Shown here piece after piece: positions 1 to 5,057 of a DNA stretch of 5,057 nt. Both the position numbers and the translations under genes were made by a program. Location of the stretch: NCBI GenBank assembly GCA_030450655.1, contig JAKDIE010000139.1:1-5057 (forward strand), given 5' to 3'. The notes under the pieces were generated by a model. The model saw nothing but the letters and a program-made list of their open reading frames with translations. It was not told the origin of the DNA and did not search any database. This stretch comes from Ruaniaceae bacterium. GTDB lineage: Bacteria; Actinomycetota; Actinomycetes; Actinomycetales; Actinomycetaceae. How positions within the stretch are numbered: the stretch's first letter is position 1; the number at the start of each line of letters is the position of its first letter.

Positions 1-112
1 CCTCTCGAGCATCGCAGTCGTGCTGGCGTCGATGAACCTCGTGGGCGGCTTCGGGGTCACGGACCGCATGCTTGAAATGTTCTCCGGCAAGAAGAAGGTG
101 GCGAAGAAGTGA
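1..112 (+). CDS. pntA: NAD(P) transhydrogenase alpha subunit, C-terminal end (partial)
   Basis: This is the 3' end of a gene that begins before the window. The reading frame starts at base 2 and ends at TGA 110-112, giving 36 residues. The end of a hydrophobic helix (SSIAVVLASMNLVGGFGVTD) is followed by RMLEMF and a lysine-rich tail (GKKKVAKK). The pattern 'N-x-x-GGF-x-VT-x-RML-x-MF' then a basic end is how the E. coli PntA membrane domain finishes (recalled from memory). In the enzyme this part is domain II of the alpha side, which packs against PntB to form the proton path. Many actinobacteria split alpha into PntAA and a short PntAB. The window does not show whether this gene is the short membrane subunit or a full-length PntA. 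It overlaps the next gene by four bases, as expected for a pnt operon. Confidence 0.88.
   Translation, partial: LSSIAVVLASMNLVGGFGVTDRMLEMFSGKKKVAKK
96..101 (+). promoter_or_regulatory. Ribosome binding site for pntB
   Basis: AGGTGG lies seven bases before the GTG at 109 and differs by one base from the AGGAGG consensus. It sits inside the end of the upstream transhydrogenase gene. This supports GTG 109 as the pntB start and points to coupled translation of the two subunits. Confidence 0.5.
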
Positions 113-1500
113 ACCTGCTACCTGCCGAGGTCGCCGCGGCCCTCTACCTGTTTGCCGCGGTCTGCTTCATCCTCGCCCTGAAGGGCTTGTCCGGTCCGCG
201 CACCGCCCGCAAGGGCAACGCGCTCGGTGCCTTTGGTGCGTTCGTCGCCGTGGTGACCGTGTTCCTTTCGACCGAGTTCGGTGGGTTCCGGCGCTGGCTG
301 GCCCTCGCCGCCGTGATCGTGGGTGCGGCCCTGTCCGTGCCGGTCGCGCGGCGGATCGCCATGACGAACATGCCCCAGCTCGTGGCACTCCTCAACGGTG
401 TGGGTGGTGGCGCCGCCGCCATCGTGGGTCTCGTGGAGCTCGCCGAGTGGAGCGGCACCGCCGGGTATGTGGCCACCACCGCCACGGCCGCCGCGATCCT
501 GATCGGCTCGATGTCCTTCGCCGGATCCGTGGTGACCTTCATGAAGCTCCAAGGCCTCATGACGTCCCGCCCGATCGTGTTGCCGCTGGCGTGGCTGATC
601 ATGTTTGCCGGTATGGCGATCACCGCAACCCTCGGCGTGTTCGTCGCTGTAACGGGGAGCTTCTGGTGGGGGCTCGCGCTCATCGCGGCCGGTCTCGCCT
701 CGGGAGTCCTCTTCGTTCTGCCCGTGGGTGGCGCGGACGTGCCGATCGTCATCTCGCTGCTCAACGCCTTCACCGGCCTCGCGGTTGCCTCCTCCGGATT
801 CGCGATGCCGAACACGCTCATGCTCGTGGCCGGTATCCTCGTGGGCGCCTCCGGAACGGTGCTGCCCCTCGCGATGGCCAAGGGCATGGGCCGCTCCGTG
901 CTCGGCATCCTCTTCGGTGCTCTCAAGGGAGGCTCGACGGCGGGCTCCACCCAAGAGTCCGACCGCCCAGTCCGCAGGGCCACCCCCGAAGACGTGGCGA
1001 CCGCGCTCGCATACGCGCGCAAGGTGGTGGTGGTTCCTGGGTACGGACTCGCCGTGGCGCAGGCGCAGCACGTGCTGTCCGAGCTCGTCACCACGCTCCG
1101 CGACGAGCACCACGTGGACGCCGTCTACGGCATTCACCCGGTGGCGGGCCGAATGCCCGGACACATGAACGTGCTCCTCGCCGAGGCGAACGTTCCCTAC
1201 GAGCTACTCGTCGAGGCCGAAGAGCTGAACCCCCAGATGCCGTCCACGGACATCGTGATGGTGGTGGGTGCGAACGATGTGGTGAACCCCGCAGCGCGCG
1301 AGGACCCGCAGTCCTCGATCTACGGGATGCCGATCATCGACGCCGATTATGCCGGCCAGGTGTTCTTCCTCAAGCGCTCGATGCGCCCCGGATTCGCGGG
1401 CATCGAGAACGAGTTGCTCTTCAATGAGAAGACCCAGCTGCTGTTTGGTGACGCGAAGGACTCGCTGTCCGCAGTGGTGGCCGCCCTCAAGGAGGTCTAG
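109..1500 (+). CDS. pntB: NAD(P) transhydrogenase subunit beta (proton-translocating)
   Basis: This is a complete 463-residue protein, about the length of E. coli PntB (462). It is the membrane subunit that couples proton entry to hydride transfer from NADH to NADP+. Residues about 5-260 are domain II, a bundle of roughly eight or nine membrane helices. It contains MTNMPQLVALLN (85-96) and GGADVPIVISLLN (207-219), where D210 and N219 match conserved E. coli Asp213 and Asn222 (numbers from memory). After a soluble linker, domain III binds NADP(H) at the cytoplasmic face. It shows VPGYGLAVAQAQ (309-320), GIHPVAGRMPGHMN (341-354), GANDVVNP (387-394), KRSM (422-425), GFAGIEN (428-434) and GDAK (447-450), all hallmarks of the family. 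GTG 109 is chosen because it overlaps the upstream TGA as GTGA, has a Shine-Dalgarno-like AGGTGG, and gives the normal N-terminus. One oddity is Asn96, which falls where E. coli has the channel residue His91. Confidence 0.97.
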   Translation: MNLLPAEVAAALYLFAAVCFILALKGLSGPRTARKGNALGAFGAFVAVVTVFLSTEFGGFRRWLALAAVIVGAALSVPVARRIAMTNMPQLVALLNGVGGGAAAIVGLVELAEWSGTAGYVATTATAAAILIGSMSFAGSVVTFMKLQGLMTSRPIVLPLAWLIMFAGMAITATLGVFVAVTGSFWWGLALIAAGLASGVLFVLPVGGADVPIVISLLNAFTGLAVASSGFAMPNTLMLVAGILVGASGTVLPLAMAKGMGRSVLGILFGALKGGSTAGSTQESDRPVRRATPEDVATALAYARKVVVVPGYGLAVAQAQHVLSELVTTLRDEHHVDAVYGIHPVAGRMPGHMNVLLAEANVPYELLVEAEELNPQMPSTDIVMVVGANDVVNPAAREDPQSSIYGMPIIDADYAGQVFFLKRSMRPGFAGIENELLFNEKTQLLFGDAKDSLSAVVAALKEV

Positions 1501-1549
1501 ACCGGCGCCGGCGCGCCCCCATGACGCTGCCTTCCGCCCCTTTTTCGGA

Positions 1550-1602
1550 AAGTCGAGGCCAGGGATCGCTATACGCCGTATAGCGATCCCTGGCCTCAAC
1601 TT
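1550..1602. terminator. Long near-perfect inverted repeat, probable terminator after pntB
   Basis: Bases 1555-1574 and 1578-1597 are perfect reverse complements (20 bp) around a three-base GCC loop. Past one C/A mismatch (1554/1598) the pairing continues for four more bases, so 24 of 25 positions pair over 1550-1602. It begins about 50 bases after the pntB stop and ends 73 bases before the next start, so a transcript of pntAB would fold it into a very stable hairpin. No run of T follows on either strand, so it would be a terminator without a U-tail, a form often proposed in actinobacteria. The centre, CTATACGCCGTATAG, also resembles operators of dimeric repressors such as the TetR family. A dispersed palindromic repeat is a third reading. 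The inverted repeat itself is certain; its role is inferred. Confidence 0.55.
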
Positions 1603-1663
1603 CTGGTGGGATGCAGCGGGGAGAGATGTCGAAATTCGGTAGCCGGGGCCCGCGGCGGTGCCG

Positions 1664-1669
1664 TAGTGT
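1664..1669 (+). promoter_or_regulatory. Putative -10 element for a leaderless MFS transporter mRNA
   Basis: TAGTGT fits the actinobacterial TANNNT -10 pattern and ends six bases before the GTG at 1676. A transcript would therefore start at or very near the first base of the start codon. There is no Shine-Dalgarno sequence before that GTG, which agrees with leaderless translation. No convincing -35 hexamer is visible at the usual spacing, as is common for such promoters. The call rests on one short motif and its position. Confidence 0.35.
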
Positions 1670-1675
1670 TCCTGC

Positions 1676-2947
1676 GTGACGATCCCGCCAATCCCCGACG
1701 ACGCCGCCCGCCCCGGTTCTCCAGAGGACCGCGCCTGGGTGCGGCTCACGGCGCTATTCCTCGGCGGCCAGGCGGTCTCGCTGTTCGGCTCGGGCCTGGT
1801 TCAATACGCGCTGCTCTGGTACATCACCATGGGCACACAGTCCGGTGGAATGATGACGGTTGCGACCGTCGTCGGCTTCGTGCCAATGGTGCTGCTGATG
1901 CCATTCGGCGGCGTGCTGGCCGATCGGATGAACCGTCGCTACCTGATCGCGGGCGCCGATGCGCTCGTGGCGCTCTCCACCCTCGGCCTCCTGATCGCCT
2001 TCGTGCTGGGTCACGGCAGCTACACGCTCGTGTTCGTGGCGATGGCGTTGCGTGCGTTCGGCGGAGGGATCCAGATGCCCGCCGTGAGCGCGCTGCTTCC
2101 ACAGATCGTGCCTGGTGAGCACCTGGGCCGAGTCAACGGCTACAACGTATCGATTCAATCCGCCGTCAACCTGGTCTCGCCCATGATCGCGGGGGCACTC
2201 TTCGCGTTCGCGTCGATCGAGTGGATCCTGATGATCGACATCGTGACGGCCACAATCGGGATCGGGATCCTTCTTCTGCTCGTGAAGGTTCCCGCGCATG
2301 CGGCCGCAAGTTCCGCCGCCGAGCAGTCCGGTCTGGACGATCTGCGCGAGGGCGTGACGTACGTGCACAACCACCGCTTCGTACGGCGCCTGATGGGTTA
2401 CTTCGCCATCATCAACTTCATGATCGCGCCCCTGGCGTTTCTCACTCCGTTGCAGGTGACGCGCACGTTCGCAAACGATCCGCTCTACCTCGCCGCCGCA
2501 GAGATGGCGTTTGCGATTGGCATGTTCATCGGCGGGATCGCCATCGGCACGTGGGGTGGGCTGAAGAGCAGGATCACCACGGCGGGCCTGGCGATCGCCG
2601 CGTGCGGAGTCATCGGTATCCTCCTTGGCGTCCCGATCAACTTCGTCCTCTACTTGGTGTGGATGTTCCTGTGTGGTGTGGTGATTCCTGCGTTCAATAC
2701 GCCGGCGATCACCGCGTTGCAACTGGCCACGGAGGAGCGGTTCATGGGCCGCGTCTTCTCCGTGGTCGGGATGATCGGCACCGCCGCGATGCCACTGGGA
2801 ATGCTGATCTTTGGGCCGCTGGCGGACGTGGTCACCGTGGAATGGATCCTCATTCTCACGGGGGTGCTGCTGACCGCCAGCGGTGCCGCGGTGGCCTTCG
2901 ATCGCAAGCTCCGGGAACTCGAGCCTACGGTCGAGTTGCCCGAGTAG
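1676..2947 (+). CDS. MFS efflux transporter, Mef/DHA3 (MFS_3) type
   Basis: This complete 423-residue membrane protein has about twelve predicted helices. Its nearest recognisable relatives are the macrolide exporter Mef(A) and similar proton-driven DHA3 drug exporters. Features shared with Mef (from memory) are GQAVSL in helix 1 (31-36), VVGFVP before helix 2, motif A GGVLADRMNRR (78-88) followed by IAGAD, GYN...SP (155-169), AEMAFAIGM then a GG-rich repeat of motif A (WGGLKSR, 293-299), and GRVFSVVGMIGTAAMPLG (358-375). A short cytoplasmic N-terminus precedes helix 1. The TAG at 1664-1666 is in frame, so GTG 1676 is the first possible start. GTG 1739 is possible but would leave almost nothing before helix 1. 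Substrate cannot be told from sequence; drug, lipid or siderophore export are all possible. The gene appears to be transcribed alone and converges on the copper ATPase, three bases away. Confidence 0.9.
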   Translation: MTIPPIPDDAARPGSPEDRAWVRLTALFLGGQAVSLFGSGLVQYALLWYITMGTQSGGMMTVATVVGFVPMVLLMPFGGVLADRMNRRYLIAGADALVALSTLGLLIAFVLGHGSYTLVFVAMALRAFGGGIQMPAVSALLPQIVPGEHLGRVNGYNVSIQSAVNLVSPMIAGALFAFASIEWILMIDIVTATIGIGILLLLVKVPAHAAASSAAEQSGLDDLREGVTYVHNHRFVRRLMGYFAIINFMIAPLAFLTPLQVTRTFANDPLYLAAAEMAFAIGMFIGGIAIGTWGGLKSRITTAGLAIAACGVIGILLGVPINFVLYLVWMFLCGVVIPAFNTPAITALQLATEERFMGRVFSVVGMIGTAAMPLGMLIFGPLADVVTVEWILILTGVLLTASGAAVAFDRKLRELEPTVELPE

Positions 2948-2958
2948 CCGCTACTTGG
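2940..2958. repeat. Short palindrome spanning both convergent stop codons
   Basis: CCGAGTAG (2940-2947) and CTACTTGG (2951-2958) pair over eight bases around a CCG loop, with one G/T wobble at 2942/2956. The TAG stop of the MFS gene lies in the left arm and the TAG stop of the minus-strand ATPase in the right arm. The near symmetry means either transcript could fold it. No T-run follows on either strand, and an eight-base match at such a site can occur by chance, so a two-way terminator role is only a possibility. Confidence 0.3.
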
Positions 2959-5057
2959 CTCCGCGCAGGCGCAGGGAGTTGCCCACCACGATCACGCTCG
3001 AGGCGGCCATGGCGGCACCCGCGATCATCGGGTTCAGCAGGCCGAGTGCGGCGAGCGGAATCGCCGCTACGTTGTACGCAAACGCCCAGAACAGGTTCTG
3101 CTTGATGATGCGCAGTGTGGCGCGGGAGATGCGGATCGCCATCGGCACGCGCGTCACGTCTCCGCCAACGATCGTGATGTCCGAGGCCTCGATGGCCACA
3201 TCCGTGCCGGTACCCATCGCGATCCCGAGCCCCCGCTGGCCCGCCTGCGCGAGCGCCGCGGCGTCGTTCACGCCATCGCCCACCATCGCCACCACGCGCT
3301 CGGCGCCTTGGAGATCGGCGACCACGCGGACCTTGTCCTCCGGCAGTACCTCGGCGTGCACCGTCTCGATGCCGAGTTCGCCGGCCACGCGGTGTGCGGC
3401 CGCCTCGTTATCACCGGTGAGAAGGATTGGCTCCACGTGAAGCGAGCGCAGTTCGCTGATTGCTTGTGCGGCCTCGGCCTTGGGCTCATCCCCCACCTCG
3501 ATCACGCCGCGGGCGCGGCCTCCCCAGCCCACCACAACGGCGGTGCCACCGGAATCCGAAACGAGTGCCGCGGCGTCGTCGGCCCCATCGATCCCCGCGT
3601 CTGAGAGGAACGCCGGGCGGCCCACCACCACGCGCTCGCCAGCGACCGTAGCGCTCACGCCGAGGCCCGCGGTATTGAAGAACTCGGACGGCTCGGGGAG
3701 TGTTCCGGCCTCGCGGGCGGCCTCAACAATCGCGCGGGCGATGGGATGCTCGGAGCTGGACTCCGCGGCGCCGGCGTAGCGAAGCACCTCGGCGGGGTCC
3801 GCGCCGCTGAGTGGGCGCACGCCCGAGACGGTCATGACGCCGGTGGTCAGGGTGCCGGTCTTGTCCAGCACGATCGTGTCGATGCGGCGCGTGGACTCGA
3901 GGATCTCCGGGCCCTTGATCAGGATGCCCATCTGCGAGGCGCGGCCCGATCCCACGAGCAGGGCCGTGGGGGTGGCGAGGCCGAGCGCGCAGGGGCAGGC
4001 GATGATCAGGACGGCGACGGCGGCGGTGAAGGCCGCTTGCAGGTTCGGGCCCCAGAGGAACCAGGCGGCGAAGGTGAGGATCGCGATCACGATCACGATC
4101 GGCACAAACACTGCGGAAATGCGGTCCGCGAGGCGCTGCACGGGGGCCTTGCCGGTTTGGGCCTGCGAGACGAGGCGGCCGATCTGCGCGAGTTGTGTGT
4201 CCGAACCCACGCGGGTGGCGCGGACCGTGAGCGATCCCGAGGCGTTGATGGTGGCGCCCGTGACGTCATCGCCGGGGGCAACCTCCACCGGAATCGATTC
4301 GCCGGTGAGGAGTGAGGTGTCCACGGCGGATGCCCCCGAGACCACCACGCCGTCCGTGGCGATCTTCTCGCCTGGGCGCACGAGGAACTGATCGCCCACC
4401 TGGAGCGCATCGATCGGCACCTCGATCTCGCGGCGGGCAGCACCCTCGCCCTCGATCTTTGTGGCGTGCTTGGCCCCCATGTCGAGCAGTGTCAGGAGCG
4501 CGTCCGAGGCGCTGCGGCGCGAGCGGGCCTCTGCGTAACGGCCGGCCAGCAGGAACGTGGCGACCACGGAGGCAGTCTCGAAGTAGAGCTCCGGGTAGTG
4601 GCCGGCGTGGCTGGCACGGGGGATGAAGGTCATCTCCATGGTCATGCCGATCTCGCCGGAGCCGCCGAGGAGCAGCGCCCAGAGGGACCATGTGGTGGCG
4701 GCGATCACGCCGAGGGACACGAGAGTGTCCATCGTGGAACTGCCGTGGCGCGCGGCATTGAACGCGGCCTTGTGGAAGGGCCAGGCGCCCCACGTTGCGA
4801 CGGGGAGCGCGAGGGCCGCAACCACCCACTGCCAGCCCGGGAACTGGGTGGCCGGGATCATCGAGAGGATCACCACAGGGACGGCCAGGATCGCGGAGAC
4901 GATGAGGCGGCGGCGGAGGTCCGCCGTGCGCCTCTCTGTGGGGGATGAGGTGTCCTCGCCCCCGTGATCGTGCCCGCCGAGCATGGCGGGGTCCGTCTCG
5001 CTACCGTGTGCGGAGTGATCGTGCGCCGCAGCATCGTGTGCAGCGTGGGTGGTGGGG
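2951..5057 (-). CDS. copA: Copper-exporting P1B-1-type ATPase (CopA-like), N-terminus outside window
   Basis: This ATP-driven heavy-metal pump lacks its N-terminus here. About 702 codons are visible, and the frame stays open to the right edge. In protein order it shows a His-rich segment (about 5047-4964), the first membrane helices, the actuator TGES (4295-4306), the metal-site CPC in a helix (3989-3997, context [13 protein letters not shown]), the phosphorylated Asp in DKTGT (3851-3865), the nucleotide-binding SEHPIA (3737-3754), the hinge GDGVND (3263-3280), then YN (3071-3076) and MAASS (2996-3010) in the last two helices. CPC together with YN and MxxSS is the Cu(I)-specific P1B-1 signature; CopB-type pumps have CPH. 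The role is therefore copper efflux from the cytoplasm. Met at 4984 is unlikely to be the true start, because His-rich coding sequence continues upstream of it. Related actinobacterial proteins usually carry a CxxC heavy-metal-binding domain further upstream, which would lie off the window. Confidence 0.95.
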   Translation of the reverse strand, partial: PTTHAAHDAAAHDHSAHGSETDPAMLGGHDHGGEDTSSPTERRTADLRRRLIVSAILAVPVVILSMIPATQFPGWQWVVAALALPVATWGAWPFHKAAFNAARHGSSTMDTLVSLGVIAATTWSLWALLLGGSGEIGMTMEMTFIPRASHAGHYPELYFETASVVATFLLAGRYAEARSRRSASDALLTLLDMGAKHATKIEGEGAARREIEVPIDALQVGDQFLVRPGEKIATDGVVVSGASAVDTSLLTGESIPVEVAPGDDVTGATINASGSLTVRATRVGSDTQLAQIGRLVSQAQTGKAPVQRLADRISAVFVPIVIVIAILTFAAWFLWGPNLQAAFTAAVAVLIIACPCALGLATPTALLVGSGRASQMGILIKGPEILESTRRIDTIVLDKTGTLTTGVMTVSGVRPLSGADPAEVLRYAGAAESSSEHPIARAIVEAAREAGTLPEPSEFFNTAGLGVSATVAGERVVVGRPAFLSDAGIDGADDAAALVSDSGGTAVVVGWGGRARGVIEVGDEPKAEAAQAISELRSLHVEPILLTGDNEAAAHRVAGELGIETVHAEVLPEDKVRVVADLQGAERVVAMVGDGVNDAAALAQAGQRGLGIAMGTGTDVAIEASDITIVGGDVTRVPMAIRISRATLRIIKQNLFWAFAYNVAAIPLAALGLLNPMIAGAAMAASSVIVVGNSLRLRGAK

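Noticed and set aside
72..1427. A 451-codon open frame overlapping pntB on the plus strand, and long open frames on the minus strand over 118-1164 and 144-1094
   Set aside because: They lie over a certain pntB in other frames and encode Arg/Gly/His- or Ala/Thr-rich low-complexity sequence. That is typical of shadow frames in GC-rich DNA, and no domain is recognisable.
1504..1517. GC-rich mini-hairpin GGCGC-CGGC-GCGCC just after the pntB stop, with TTTTT at 1541-1545
   Set aside because: The stem is only five bases, and the T-run is more than 20 bases downstream, so this is not an intrinsic terminator. The much stronger repeat at 1550-1602 is the better candidate.
1606..2118. Plus-strand open frame beginning before the MFS start
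   Set aside because: It is Arg-rich with no recognisable motif and overlaps the MFS gene out of frame. It is a shadow frame.
2221..3105. Plus-strand open frame bridging the MFS gene and the ATPase, and others over the ATPase such as 3746-4315 and 4466-4948
   Set aside because: Composition is that of shifted or antisense GC-rich coding sequence, and the real frames carry strong family motifs.
4079..4102. Short tandem GATCAC/GATCGC-like repeats
   Set aside because: They encode the hydrophobic IVIVIAIL part of an ATPase membrane helix; the repetition follows from Ile/Val codons.
1..5057. CRISPR array, insertion sequence, tRNA/rRNA, phage or defence genes
   Set aside because: No spaced repeats, transposase motifs, terminal repeats of a mobile element, tRNA-like folds or defence-family motifs are visible. 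Nearly all the sequence is explained by four known-family genes.

Overview
The window looks like ordinary chromosomal DNA from a high-GC actinomycete (Actinomycetota). The grounds are uniformly GC-rich coding sequence with strong third-position G/C bias, GTG start codons, actinobacterial-style protein sequences, and a likely leaderless GTG start. I cannot place it to genus from the sequence alone.

Layout. Positions 1-112 are the last 36 codons of the alpha (membrane-segment) gene of a proton-translocating NAD(P) transhydrogenase. It overlaps by four bases (GTGA) with a complete pntB at 109-1500. The 175-base gap at 1501-1675 holds a striking long inverted repeat (1550-1602, 20 bp perfect core, 3-base loop), probably the pntAB terminator. 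It also holds a plausible -10 element at 1664-1669. A complete MFS exporter of the Mef/DHA3 (MFS_3) type follows at 1676-2947. It converges, with only three bases between stop codons, on a minus-strand heavy-metal P1B-type ATPase (2951 to the right edge). That gene has all the Cu(I)-ATPase (CopA, P1B-1) signatures, and its N-terminus lies outside the window.

How the genes relate. The pnt genes form a translationally coupled operon that uses the proton gradient to make NADPH from NADH. The MFS exporter and the copper ATPase are separate transcription units facing each other. Both fit a detoxification role, but nothing here shows that they act together or with the transhydrogenase.

Novelty. 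I found no sign of a new multi-gene system: all four genes belong to known families. The observations most worth a second look are the near-perfect 25-bp inverted repeat downstream of pntB, an Asn where E. coli PntB has its proton-channel His, and the His-rich copper-ATPase N-terminus that runs beyond the first in-window Met. The tight convergent junction, with a small palindrome carrying both stop codons, is a lesser point of interest.
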